64,000 nucleotides of DNA, taken from an uncultured Pseudovibrio sp. Lineage in GTDB: Bacteria > Pseudomonadota > Alphaproteobacteria > Rhizobiales > Stappiaceae. The stretch is taken from the NCBI GenBank assembly GCA_947496145.1, contig CANMBS010000016.1:41838-105837 (forward strand), in the 5' to 3' direction. Of the stretch, positions 1 through 8,406 are shown in pieces. The number at the start of each line of letters is the position of its first letter. The first letter of the stretch is position 1. Both the position numbers and the translations under genes were made by a program. The notes beneath the pieces are model-generated. The model was not told the DNA's origin and did not search any database. It saw nothing but the letters and a program-made list of their open reading frames with translations.

Positions 1-74
1 GCCACATTATGCAAAACTGTATTGGTAGTTTTCCGGCAGGCCGCTTGCTTTATGTAGCAATTAGGGATGGATTC

Positions 75-1643
75 ATGACCAGCTTCAGTTTTGACGCGGA
101 TACTTTGACACAAAGTGACATCATCGAATTCTTCTCATCAGCGCAGGCACACAGAGGGCAACAGGTCAAACGCATCGACACGCATGCCAACATCGCTTTT
201 CTGGTTGGAAATGATGCCTACAAGATGAAGCGGGATGTGAAGTTTCCGTTCCTGGATTACTCCACTTTAGAGAAGCGACAAGCGGCTTGCGAAGCTGAAA
301 TCCGGCTCAACAGCCAGTATGCGCCGCAAATTTATCGCAGCACATTGCCGATTACACTGGAACGGGATGGATCGCTTGAACTGGCTGGTCGTGGTGAAGT
401 AGTGGAATGGGTGGTTCATATGAACCGCTTTAATGAACATCTTGGCCTCGACAGGATTTCTGAAGAGAAAGGCATATCTCAGGAGCTGGCCGTTGAACTG
501 GCAAAAATGATGGTAGAGGCCCATAAAAGGACGACCCGGCGAGAAGCAGCACCATGGATTGATGATCTGCTGAATTACACGGACCAGAACCTTGAAGCCT
601 TTCAGGAATTTCCGCAGTTCTTTGCAAAAGATGATGTGCTTGCACTCGATAAAGCAGCTCGGGAAGTGCATAAAGCCATAACAGAGATCATTCGTGAGCG
701 CGGTGAGCTGGGTTTTGTGCGGCTGAACCATGGGGATGCACACCTTGCCAATATTGTGCTGCATGATGGTAAGCCGCTGTTGTTTGACGCCGTTGAGTTT
801 GACGATGCCATTGCAACAGGTGATGTGCTTTATGATCTGGCGTTTTTGCTTTTAGACCTTTGTGAGCGAAAAGAAGCTGTTGCGGCAAATGTGGTTCTGA
901 ATACGTATCTGCAACTCACCCATCAGACACGGCATTTGCAGGATATTCGCGTTTTTCGTTTTTATCTGATGATGCGTGCCGCCATCCGCGCCAAGATTGG
1001 AGCATCAGCCTCACTGCATCAAGACGGTGAGACACGGCGTAAAACAGAAGAACAGGCACAGGAGTATTTTAAAGTCTGCCAGCGTGCATTGTTGCCCTCT
1101 ACCCCGGTGCTTTATGTGGTTGGGGGGCTGTCCGGTACGGGGAAGACCACTCTTGCACGAAGTCTGGCTCCCTTGCTTGGGCGGATGCCGGGCGCGGTAC
1201 ATCTACGCACGGACGTTGTGCGTAAAGAGCTTTTGCAAATTGATGAAACAGAGAAAGCGGCAAAAGAAACATATACGCCGGAGTTTTCCGAGACGGTTTA
1301 TGCAGAGCTGCTGAGAAGAGCCAAGCTTGTGCTGGCCGGTGGGCATTCTGTCATTATCGACGGGGTCTATGGTAAGACTGAAGAGCGTGAGGCTGTTGAA
1401 CAATGCGCTCTGGAGGCCGGTAGCTCCTTCCATGGAATCTGGCTGGACGCTGATGTGGAGACGCTTATTAACCGCGTTGATGCGCGACACGGCGACGCAT
1501 CAGATGCTGACGCTAAAGTGGTGCACCATCAGCAAAGCTACGACCTAGGCGAGATTCACTGGACTAAACTGAATAGTGCTGTTTCCAAAGAAGCTGTTTT
1601 AGAACAAGCATGTAACATGTCTGGCCTGAAACATTCAGGCTGA
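75..1643 (+). CDS. Fused APH-like phosphotransferase and P-loop (AAA_33-type) kinase
   Basis: A 522-residue cytosolic two-domain protein. The N-terminal half has the aminoglycoside-phosphotransferase fold, with HGDAHLAN near residue 218 (catalytic-loop type) followed by FDAVEFDD. The C-terminal third is a zeta-toxin/AAA_33-like P-loop kinase with Walker A GGLSGTGKTT near residue 350. This architecture is widespread in proteobacteria as a 'bifunctional aminoglycoside phosphotransferase/ATP-binding protein'; its substrate is unknown and nothing here proves antibiotic modification. I chose the ATG at 75 because it follows an AGGGATGG-like site and starts close to the conserved region; an in-frame ATG exists at 9. 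It is a single gene, with a hairpin over its 3' end. Confidence 0.8.
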   Translation: MTSFSFDADTLTQSDIIEFFSSAQAHRGQQVKRIDTHANIAFLVGNDAYKMKRDVKFPFLDYSTLEKRQAACEAEIRLNSQYAPQIYRSTLPITLERDGSLELAGRGEVVEWVVHMNRFNEHLGLDRISEEKGISQELAVELAKMMVEAHKRTTRREAAPWIDDLLNYTDQNLEAFQEFPQFFAKDDVLALDKAAREVHKAITEIIRERGELGFVRLNHGDAHLANIVLHDGKPLLFDAVEFDDAIATGDVLYDLAFLLLDLCERKEAVAANVVLNTYLQLTHQTRHLQDIRVFRFYLMMRAAIRAKIGASASLHQDGETRRKTEEQAQEYFKVCQRALLPSTPVLYVVGGLSGTGKTTLARSLAPLLGRMPGAVHLRTDVVRKELLQIDETEKAAKETYTPEFSETVYAELLRRAKLVLAGGHSVIIDGVYGKTEEREAVEQCALEAGSSFHGIWLDADVETLINRVDARHGDASDADAKVVHHQQSYDLGEIHWTKLNSAVSKEAVLEQACNMSGLKHSG

Positions 1644-1656
1644 TATTTCGTTTTTT
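1624..1656 (+). terminator. Intrinsic terminator after the fused kinase
   Basis: GCCTGAA and TTCAGGC form a 7-bp stem with a 3-nt loop at 1624-1640, overlapping the last codons. A run of six T at 1651-1656 follows. Confidence 0.6.
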
Positions 1657-1725
1657 GTAATTATTACAAAGTGATAGCTATACTTCTTCCGTTGCAAAGC
1701 AGGCCGACAAATTGATTGTTGTCAA

Positions 1726-1740
1726 TGCAAGTCATTCGCA
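1726..1740 (+). promoter_or_regulatory. Candidate Fur/Mur-type box upstream of feoA
   Basis: TGCAAGTCATTCGCA is a near-palindrome (TGC, A, T around a central C, then A, T, GCA). It resembles alphaproteobacterial Fur/Mur boxes of the TGCAAAT-ATTTGCA kind and lies about 45 bp before the feoA start. The sequence match is seen; iron or manganese control is inference. Confidence 0.45.
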
Positions 1741-1784
1741 ATAGCAATTTAATGTCCTCAATAAATATAAATTTGGAGACAGAT

Positions 1785-2105
1785 ATGTCTGTGCCAGCCA
1801 GAGAAGTATTCGAGCAAGCGCCCCATAATGAAGTGTTTGCACCTTATCGTGACACCTTTGTTCCTCCGATAGATGCAGTTCGTCTAACCGACGCACCTGC
1901 AGGTGTGGAACTCAAAGTTGTTCGCCTTGGTAAAACTCGTGCGGAAGCATTGAAACTGAGATCTCTCGGTCTTACCAGTGATCGCCCGGTTTCTGTATTT
2001 GAAGGCAGCGGAACTCGTGCACGTATCCTCACTATTGGTTCACAGCGCATTGCCGTAGGTGTTGATCTGGCTGAAACAATTCTGGTGGAAGAGACGCACT
2101 CATGA
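1785..2105 (+). CDS. feoA: Ferrous iron transport protein A
   Basis: A 106-residue cytosolic protein with the SH3-like FeoA fold: a hydrophobic VELKVVRLGKTRAEALKLRSLGL stretch (about 20 residues in its core) and an ending of the form RIAVGVDLAETILV. FeoA is the small partner of the FeoB Fe(II) permease. The ATG at 1785 is preceded by GGAGA at 1775; upstream in-frame ATGs (1716, 1752) lie inside the promoter region. The TGA overlaps the feoB ATG as ATGA, so the two are translationally coupled. A candidate Fur box lies upstream. Confidence 0.9.
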   Translation: MSVPAREVFEQAPHNEVFAPYRDTFVPPIDAVRLTDAPAGVELKVVRLGKTRAEALKLRSLGLTSDRPVSVFEGSGTRARILTIGSQRIAVGVDLAETILVEETHS

Positions 2106-4444
2106 GCTGTCACGATAATTCCTCCTGTCGCTGCGAAGGCAAACCAAAAGTTCATCTGCTGGGCACAGCAAACTCTGGAAAGTCCAGCCTGTTCAATAAA
2201 CTAACAGGCCGTACGCAGGTGATCGGAAACTGGCCGGGCGTTACAGTTGACCGCAAAACCGGCATTTGCGTGACACAGAACATTGATCTGGCCCTGCTGG
2301 ATTTGCCGGGTGTCGCAACGCTCTCCTCTCCCGAAGATGACCGCATTGACGAACGCATTACCCGCCAGGCGCTTTTGACTGATCGCCCAGCCGCACTGGC
2401 TGTTGTGCTTGATCCGATCGCGCTGGAACGTTCGCTTGCCATTTTGCTGCAAGCGCTGGCTTTTGACGTGCCAGTTGTTGCTGTTCTGACCAAAGCGGAC
2501 CTGTGGCCTGCGGGTGTACTGCAACAAGCCGCGGATCGCCTTTCCGCAGCATTGGCAATCCCTGTGATTGCAACGTCCGTTCATGACGAGCATTCACTGG
2601 CGGGCCTGCGCGATGAGCTGTCAACGGCGGTTCGCTCGCCTGAGACCTCGTCTCGCCTGCTGACCGACCCCTACGATTTGCTTGATCCGGTCAAAGAGCT
2701 GGCACAAGAGATTACTTCGCGCGCTCCTGAATTAGCAGAGATGGCGATGCCTCTTGCACATCGCCTGATGGAAGGTGACAAGCTGGCCCGTAACATGGTG
2801 CCTGCCTCCGTGCTTGAGCAGACTGCCTTCATCTCCAAGAAGTGCGAGATGCGCTTGAATGACCCGACTGAGCTGGTCATGGCGACGAGTTACTTTAACC
2901 GCGCCTATTCTCTTTCGCAGTTGATGGAGTTGCCGGAACCGAAAGAGGTTCGCGCGTTTTCAGACAAGCTGGACCGGATCGTTCTTTCCAAATGGGGCGG
3001 GCCTGTTGTTTTCCTTGGCGCCATGTACGCCATGTTCTTCATTGCTATCAACGTTTCCTCTTACTTCATTGACCTGTTTGATGGTTTGGGTGACGCGCTG
3101 TTCATTCAGACCCCGCTGAGTTTGATTTACGCAGTGGGGCTTGAAGGCGGAGCACTGGAGATGCTGATCACTGCTGTTGGTGGTGGCCTGCAAACCGTGG
3201 GTACGTTTGCTCCAATCGTGGGTATCCTCTTCCTCTGCCAGATTTTCCTTGAGCAGAGCGGCTATATGGCCCGTGCAGCGGTGGTCGCTGATGGAATGAT
3301 GCGCCGGATTGGATTGCCGGGCCGGGCTTTCCTGCCGCTTATTCTTGGCTTTGGCTGTACTGTACCTGCCGTTGTTTCCACCCGTACGCTGGAGACAGAG
3401 CGGGAGCGTGTAATCACCTCCATGATGGCTCCGTTCATGTCCTGTGGTGCACGTCTGCCGGTTTATGCGTTGTTTGCAGCGGCCTTTTTCCCGGTGAATG
3501 GTCAGAATATTGTGTTCGCGCTTTATCTGCTGGGCGTTGGCGTTGCGATATTCACGGGCTGGGCACTGTCCAGATCCTTCTATAAAGGTCAATCCACCAG
3601 TCTTGCCATTGAGCTGCCAACCTATCAGATGCCGCAGTTCTCTCAGGTGATGAAGCTGGTCTGGACCCGCCTGAAAATCTTCCTGTTTGGTGCAGGCAAA
3701 ATCATTGTAACTGTTGTTGCGGTGCTGACTATCCTGAACTCCGTAGACTTTGAGGGGAATGTTGGCAATGAGGCCAACGGTAACTCAGTTCTTGGAGTGG
3801 TTTCAAAACAAGTCACGCCAATCTTCTCCCCGATGGGGCTTACTGAGGAAGACTGGCCTGCAACGGTTGGTCTGGTAACCGGCATCTTTGCGAAAGAAGC
3901 CGTGGTTGGCACTTTGCAAACTCTTTACGTAAACGCTGAAGAGGAAGGCGGTGCGCCAGCTCCACTGGAAACAGCCAGAGAAGCAATCGATGGCTTTGCG
4001 GTTGGTATTCTTGATCTGACTTCTCAGATGCTTGATCCGCTTGGCATCGATATCGGAGATGTCTCCAGCCACAACGCCGCAGCAGCTGAGCAGGAAGTGG
4101 AAGTGAGCCTGTTTACAGCACTTGCAGCCCGCTTTGACGGTAAGATCGGCGCGTTCGCCTATATGGTGGCGGTTCTGCTTTACATTCCATGTTCTGCTGC
4201 ACTGGCCACCATCTGGCGCGAAGTTGGACGTAACTGGGCGATGTTTGCTGCGGGCTGGACCACATTGCTTGCCTACTCAGGTGCGTCTTTGACCTACCAG
4301 ATCGGTACGTTTGCAAGGCATCCGCTTTCTTCTGCTCTTTGGATATTTGTCCTTGTGAGCGCGATTGTCTGCGTGCTGGCTTACATGCGCATGAAGGCCG
4401 GGAATACACTCGGGCGGCCTGTTGTACTGGAGGCGGCAGAATAA
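2102..4444 (+). CDS. feoB: Ferrous iron transporter B (G-protein-coupled Fe(II) permease)
   Basis: A 780-residue inner-membrane Fe(II) transporter. The N-terminal G domain has G1 GTANSGKSS near residues 21-29, a DLPG switch (LLDLPGVATL) and TKAD. The membrane part contains two Gate repeats, with FGCTVPAVVSTRTLE near residue 416 and CGARLPVYAL near 447, the usual conserved cysteines in the transport path. Unusually, the first eleven residues carry three cysteines (C3, C9, C11). It is the middle gene of feoABC, overlapping feoA by 4 nt and separated from feoC by one base. Confidence 0.95.
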   Translation: MSCHDNSSCRCEGKPKVHLLGTANSGKSSLFNKLTGRTQVIGNWPGVTVDRKTGICVTQNIDLALLDLPGVATLSSPEDDRIDERITRQALLTDRPAALAVVLDPIALERSLAILLQALAFDVPVVAVLTKADLWPAGVLQQAADRLSAALAIPVIATSVHDEHSLAGLRDELSTAVRSPETSSRLLTDPYDLLDPVKELAQEITSRAPELAEMAMPLAHRLMEGDKLARNMVPASVLEQTAFISKKCEMRLNDPTELVMATSYFNRAYSLSQLMELPEPKEVRAFSDKLDRIVLSKWGGPVVFLGAMYAMFFIAINVSSYFIDLFDGLGDALFIQTPLSLIYAVGLEGGALEMLITAVGGGLQTVGTFAPIVGILFLCQIFLEQSGYMARAAVVADGMMRRIGLPGRAFLPLILGFGCTVPAVVSTRTLETERERVITSMMAPFMSCGARLPVYALFAAAFFPVNGQNIVFALYLLGVGVAIFTGWALSRSFYKGQSTSLAIELPTYQMPQFSQVMKLVWTRLKIFLFGAGKIIVTVVAVLTILNSVDFEGNVGNEANGNSVLGVVSKQVTPIFSPMGLTEEDWPATVGLVTGIFAKEAVVGTLQTLYVNAEEEGGAPAPLETAREAIDGFAVGILDLTSQMLDPLGIDIGDVSSHNAAAAEQEVEVSLFTALAARFDGKIGAFAYMVAVLLYIPCSAALATIWREVGRNWAMFAAGWTTLLAYSGASLTYQIGTFARHPLSSALWIFVLVSAIVCVLAYMRMKAGNTLGRPVVLEAAE

Positions 4445-4445
4445 C

Positions 4446-4673
4446 ATGTTGCAGCAGATCGAAAGTGTTCTTGCAAAACGTGGCGGCGCGACTCTTGGCG
4501 AGATTGCTCAGGAAATGAAGATCCCGAGTGATTTTGCAGAGGCGATGGTATCTCAGCTCAAAGCATTGGGGCGTATTGAAGAAGCTTCCTGCAGCTCTGC
4601 CTCTTCAAATTGTGCCAGCTCTTGCGGAGGATGCAGTTTCGCTCTGACGGTTCAGTATAAACTGAAGCAATAA
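4446..4673 (+). CDS. feoC: FeoC-like winged-helix protein with Cys cluster
   Basis: A 75-residue protein. The N-terminal winged helix (MLQQIESVLAKRGGATLGEI, then a recognition-helix-like segment) matches FeoC, the small Feo regulator/stability factor. The C-terminal wing holds a C-x6-C-x3-C-x2-C cluster at residues 49-63 that could bind an Fe-S cluster, as described for FeoC. The ATG at 4446 begins one base after the feoB stop; an upstream in-frame start would overlap feoB. A 12-bp hairpin ends the operon. Assignment rests on position, fold pattern and cysteines. Confidence 0.8.
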   Translation: MLQQIESVLAKRGGATLGEIAQEMKIPSDFAEAMVSQLKALGRIEEASCSSASSNCASSCGGCSFALTVQYKLKQ

Positions 4674-4700
4674 GGTCTGCTTAAGCAAACGAACATAATC

Positions 4701-4731
4701 AGGGGAGCAAAGACCTTTTCTTTGCTCCCCT
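4701..4731 (+). terminator. Hairpin ending the feo operon
   Basis: AGGGGAGCAAAG (4701-4712) pairs perfectly with CTTTGCTCCCCT (4720-4731) around a 7-nt loop. No long T run follows, so it may act as a terminator in either direction or as a 3'-end stabiliser. Confidence 0.65.
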
Positions 4732-4809
4732 GTCTTGCATTTGGACCTTCAACTCAACCGTTTGGTGAGAAAATCAGTTCTAGCCTTCCTTGCAAAAAGG
4801 GAGAGTACT

Positions 4810-5190
4810 GTGCTCAGCTTTCAGGATGCAATCAAGACTTGTTTTCGCCAATACGCTCAGTTCAGAGGACGGGCGCCCCGCTCTGAGTACTGGTGGTGGG
4901 CCTTGTTTGTCTTTCTCGTTATGCTCGCTTCTCAGATTATTGACGGGCTGGTCATCGCGCCCTTGCTTGGATTGCCTGTGGCCAGTACGGCGGATGGCAC
5001 CCCATTAAGTTCCATTTTGGGGCTCGCGCTGTTGATACCTAATATAAGTGTTGCTGTGCGGCGGTTGCATGATGTCAACAGATCAGGTTTCTGGCTTTTC
5101 ATTATACTGGTCCCTATTCTGGGATTTCTTCTTCTGCTTTACTGGTATTTGCAACCTTCTTATCCAGGCCAGACAAAGTACGATAGCTGA
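4810..5190 (+). CDS. DUF805 family membrane protein
   Basis: About 126 residues from a GTG start. It shows the DUF805 pattern: an amphipathic N-terminus ending in FRGRAPRSEYWWWALF, then three or four hydrophobic segments and the conserved VRRLHDVNRSGFW loop before the last pair of helices. DUF805 proteins (YhaH/YhaI type) are small inner-membrane proteins of unknown function. GTG at 4810 is favoured because AGGGAGAG precedes it by about 5 nt and it begins VLSFQDAI, the normal family N-terminus; an ATG at 4735 would add 25 atypical residues. It is probably monocistronic. Confidence 0.8.
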   Translation: MLSFQDAIKTCFRQYAQFRGRAPRSEYWWWALFVFLVMLASQIIDGLVIAPLLGLPVASTADGTPLSSILGLALLIPNISVAVRRLHDVNRSGFWLFIILVPILGFLLLLYWYLQPSYPGQTKYDS

Positions 5191-5393
5191 CACGCGCCTT
5201 TGCAGGTGCCGCGTCTTTCAAAACTGATAATGCAGTTTGTTTCCTCAACACTACAGTTACTAAGAGAGAGACAAGTGAGCTGAACATTCAGTTTGATCAC
5301 CTATTAGAACTCACAAAGACCCAGTTTATTAAGAGTGCTCCTCTACGGAATTACAGAGTTTAGAACAACTACATCCCATCGACAGGTGGTCAC

Positions 5394-6803
5394 ATGGACA
5401 GTTTAGCAGTTGATCTGGCACGCTTTCAATTCGCTTTCACCATTGCGTTCCATATCATTTTTCCGGCATTTACCATCGGATTAGCGAGCTTTCTTGCCGT
5501 TCTTGAAGGCTTATGGTTATGGACAGGACGCGATGTCTATCTTCGGGTCTTCAAATTCTGGCTGGTCATCTTTGCCCTTTCCTTCGCAATGGGGGTGGTT
5601 TCCGGCATCGTGATGGCCTATCAGTTTGGCACTAACTGGTCAGTTTTTGCGGAAAAGACCGGAGCGGTGGTAGGCCCTCTTATGGGTTACGAAGTCCTTA
5701 CGGCCTTCTTCCTGGAGGCTGGTTTCCTCGGCATCATGTTGTTTGGGATGAACAGAGTTGGCAAGAAACTACACTTCTTTGCCACTGTTGTTGTCGCCAT
5801 TGGCACAGCACTTTCAGCCTTCTGGATCCTTTCTGTAAACAGCTGGATGCAGACCCCGACAGGCTATGCCATAAATGAAGTCGGCCAGTTTGTACCTGCT
5901 GACTGGTGGGAAATCGTCTTCAATCCCTCCTTCCCCTACCGTCTCGTGCATATGGTACTTGCTGCCTATCTGACCACTGCCTTTGTTGTCGGCGCTGTGG
6001 GCGCTTACCACTTGCTGCGCAATTACCACAATCAGTCTGCTCAGGTAATGTTCTCCATGGCCATGTGGATGATCATTGTTGTGACCCCCGTCCAGATGTT
6101 CGCCGGGGACCTTCATGGTCTGAATACACTGGAGCATCAGCCTGCAAAAGTTGCAGCTATGGAAGGGCATTTTGATACCCAAAGCCCTGCTCCACTGATC
6201 TTGTTTGGCTGGCCTGATGAAGAGGCAGGCGAGACTAAGTATAAAGTTCAGGTTCCTTATCTTTCCAGTATCATCCTGACTCACAGTCTGGACGGAGCGG
6301 TACCGGGGCTGAACGAGTTTCCCCGTGAAGACTGGCCTCCAGCAGCGATCGTTTTTGTTTCCTTCCGCATCATGGTTGGCATTGGTGTGCTCATGTTGCT
6401 GGTTGGTATCTGGGCGTTGTGGGCACGTGCTCGCGGCGATCTTTATGACAACAAAAGACTACATCGTGCGTCGATGATAATGGGACCTACCGGCTTTATT
6501 GCAGTGATTGCCGGCTGGACCACCACGGAGGTCGGGCGACAGCCCTATACGGTTTACGGACTGCTGCGAACAGCGGAATCCGTTTCGCCCGTTGAAGCAC
6601 CTGCTGTGTGGGCATCTCTGGTCCTGTTCGTTGCCGTGTACTTCATCGTCTTTGGCGTAGGCATCTTTTACATCTTCCGCGCTATGGGCAAATCACCGGA
6701 TGCGAGTATGGGACCGGAAGAAGGTGTACCGGTAAGAACTGCTGGCATTACCCCGGCGCAGGCTCTGCACAAGAATAAGGGAGAGGGTTCTCACGATGCT
6801 TGA
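5394..6803 (+). CDS. cioA: Cyanide-insensitive (bd-type) quinol oxidase subunit I
   Basis: A 469-residue multi-spanning heme subunit of a bd-type quinol oxidase. His20 in FQFAFTIAFHIIFPAFTIG fits the heme ligand near the N-terminus, and VHMVLAAYLTTAF holds another conserved His. EHQPAKVAAMEGHF is the conserved quinol-loop motif. The loop is short, lacking the insertion of E. coli CydA, which places it in the CIO/short-Q-loop class. It oxidises ubiquinol and reduces O2 to water without proton pumping. It overlaps cioB by 8 nt. I saw no clear regulator site in the 200 bp upstream. Confidence 0.93.
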   Translation: MDSLAVDLARFQFAFTIAFHIIFPAFTIGLASFLAVLEGLWLWTGRDVYLRVFKFWLVIFALSFAMGVVSGIVMAYQFGTNWSVFAEKTGAVVGPLMGYEVLTAFFLEAGFLGIMLFGMNRVGKKLHFFATVVVAIGTALSAFWILSVNSWMQTPTGYAINEVGQFVPADWWEIVFNPSFPYRLVHMVLAAYLTTAFVVGAVGAYHLLRNYHNQSAQVMFSMAMWMIIVVTPVQMFAGDLHGLNTLEHQPAKVAAMEGHFDTQSPAPLILFGWPDEEAGETKYKVQVPYLSSIILTHSLDGAVPGLNEFPREDWPPAAIVFVSFRIMVGIGVLMLLVGIWALWARARGDLYDNKRLHRASMIMGPTGFIAVIAGWTTTEVGRQPYTVYGLLRTAESVSPVEAPAVWASLVLFVAVYFIVFGVGIFYIFRAMGKSPDASMGPEEGVPVRTAGITPAQALHKNKGEGSHDA

Positions 6804-7800
6804 TTATCCACTTATCTGGGGTTTTCTCATTGCAGTTGCCATCTTCGCTTATGTGGTGCTGGACGGTTTTGACCTTGGTATTGGGATCTTATATCCAACC
6901 ACCAAGGATGGAGATGAACGTACACTGATGATGAACAGTGTAGCTCCCGTATGGGATGGTAATGAAACCTGGCTCATTCTTGGCGGCGGTGGTTTGTTTG
7001 CAGTCTTTCCGCTGGCCTACTCGGTCATTATGCCTGCTGTCTATGCACCAATCATAGGAATGCTGATCGGGTTGATATTCAGAGGCGTGGCGTTTGAGTT
7101 CCGCTTTAAATCCTCGGTGGAACGACGCCCGTTCTGGGACCTATCTTTCTTTGCGGGTTCACTTGTTGCCGCGTTCTGTCAGGGTCTTGTTCTGGGTACG
7201 CTGATACAAGGTATTGACGTTGTTGACCGCGCTTATGCTGGTGGCTGGTGGGACTGGCTGACGCCGTTTTCCGTGATGACCGGACTTGCCGTTGTTTCAG
7301 GTTATGCTTTGCTGGGCGCCACGTGGCTGGTGATGAAGCTTGAAGGTGTTGCGCAAAGGCATTTCAGACTTATTTCCAAATACGCGGCAGTGATCCTGAT
7401 CGGCTTTCTGCTTCTTGTGAGTATATGGATGCCGTTTATCAATGATAACATCATGGAAAAGTGGTTCAGCTTCCCCTACCTGCTTTACACATTCCCTGTG
7501 CCGGTTCTGGTTGCCATAACAACACTGGTGTTGTGGCGGGGGCTTATGAATAAAGCTAACTACACACCCTTCCTGGCATCACTGGTGTTGTTCCTGCTGA
7601 CCTATGTGGGCCTTGGTATCAACATCTTCCCCTATGTGGTGCCAGAAGTTTACACACTGTGGGAAGCAGCTGCGCCTGACAGCAGTCTGAAGTTCCTGCT
7701 TGTGGGAGCGGTAGTCCTTATTCCGATGATCCTTGCTTACACGGCTTATGCCTACTGGATTTTCCGCGGCAAAATCAAATCGACGGAGGGTTATCACTGA
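6796..7800 (+). CDS. cioB: Cyanide-insensitive (bd-type) quinol oxidase subunit II
   Basis: A 334-residue integral membrane subunit. Its N-terminus has YVVLDGFDLGIGIL and then WDGNETWLILGGGGLFAVFPLAY, the CydB/CioB signature, with about eight hydrophobic helices. It forms the oxidase heterodimer with CioA. The start overlaps the end of cioA and is preceded by AAGGGAGAGG. Its stop TGA overlaps the ATG of the next small gene at 7800, so all three are probably coupled. Confidence 0.93.
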   Translation: MLDYPLIWGFLIAVAIFAYVVLDGFDLGIGILYPTTKDGDERTLMMNSVAPVWDGNETWLILGGGGLFAVFPLAYSVIMPAVYAPIIGMLIGLIFRGVAFEFRFKSSVERRPFWDLSFFAGSLVAAFCQGLVLGTLIQGIDVVDRAYAGGWWDWLTPFSVMTGLAVVSGYALLGATWLVMKLEGVAQRHFRLISKYAAVILIGFLLLVSIWMPFINDNIMEKWFSFPYLLYTFPVPVLVAITTLVLWRGLMNKANYTPFLASLVLFLLTYVGLGINIFPYVVPEVYTLWEAAAPDSSLKFLLVGAVVLIPMILAYTAYAYWIFRGKIKSTEGYH

Positions 7801-7931
7801 TGACACCCGAGAACACAGGTGAAACCAACCAGCCCCTATGGAAGCGCCTGATGTGGTTTGTGGCGCTTTGGATTGCAGGGGTGGCCTCGGTGACCGTTGT
7901 CTCATACGCCTTGCGAAGCCTGATCATTTAG
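7800..7931 (+). CDS. DUF2474 small membrane protein, CydX-like oxidase subunit
   Basis: A 43-residue ORF beginning in the ATGA overlap with the cioB stop. It has a polar N-terminus, then PLWKRLMWFVALWIAGVASV and one transmembrane helix ending YALRSLII. The W-x-R-L-x-WF-x-x-LW-x-AGV pattern is that of DUF2474 proteins encoded after CIO-type oxidases. They are thought to be the counterpart of CydX, the single-helix subunit that stabilises bd oxidases. The family match is from memory of its pattern; the position is exactly as expected. A strong hairpin lies 52 nt downstream. Confidence 0.85.
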   Translation: MTPENTGETNQPLWKRLMWFVALWIAGVASVTVVSYALRSLII

Positions 7932-7983
7932 AGCGAACTCTTGTCGCTTGACTGGGCCCGATAAAACGGAACGCAGAAAAATA

Positions 7984-8009
7984 GGGCGTGCTATCCCCAT
8001 AGCACGCCC
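7984..8009 (+). terminator. Hairpin ending the cio operon
   Basis: GGGCGTGCTAT (7984-7994) and ATAGCACGCCC (7999-8009) form a perfect 11-bp stem with a CCCC loop. The downstream sequence is C/T-rich rather than a pure T run. Confidence 0.65.
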
Positions 8010-8406
8010 CTCTCCCAATGAACCGCTCGCGGTTCCTCCTCCGCTACGGCTCGAAATATTTTCTGAAATACAGGGGTCATGGCCTCCCAACCATTCCGCT
8101 CTCATATTTCAGAGGTACACTGTGATATGTTTTAAGCTCAGTTTCAATGCGTCAAAACCCGCAATTTAGAAGATACTTTGCTAAAATTTGAAAAAATGAG
8201 CATTTTCAGCTCATGACATGACGCAGAAATGTTATAGAGAGGCCTTAATTAATAGGTAAAATAACGTAGGAAGCTACTTCGGGAGCTTTAATCAGATATT
8301 TTGCCATGAAACCTATCTGTAGCTTCACAAGGAGAGTTTTTTACTTTTTGTGGAACCGCACTGTTTATTTGCTTTTACTAAACTTTAAATCACAGGAGAA
8401 GCGCTC
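8010..8406. other. Noncoding stretch before the phosphoesterase
   Basis: No convincing gene. The second half is AT-rich and contains small inverted repeats, such as ATGAGC (8196-8201) with GCTCAT (8209-8214). It probably carries the promoter of the phosphoesterase gene. Confidence 0.5.

Noticed and set aside
1123..1151. Antibiotic resistance role for the aminoglycoside-phosphotransferase-like fusion
   Set aside because: The fused P-loop kinase architecture is widespread in non-resistant bacteria and the sequence gives no sign of drug specificity.
5281..5310. TTGATCAC-like FNR half-site upstream of cioA
   Set aside because: Only one arm matches TTGAT; the second arm does not fit ATCAA, so FNR control is not supported.
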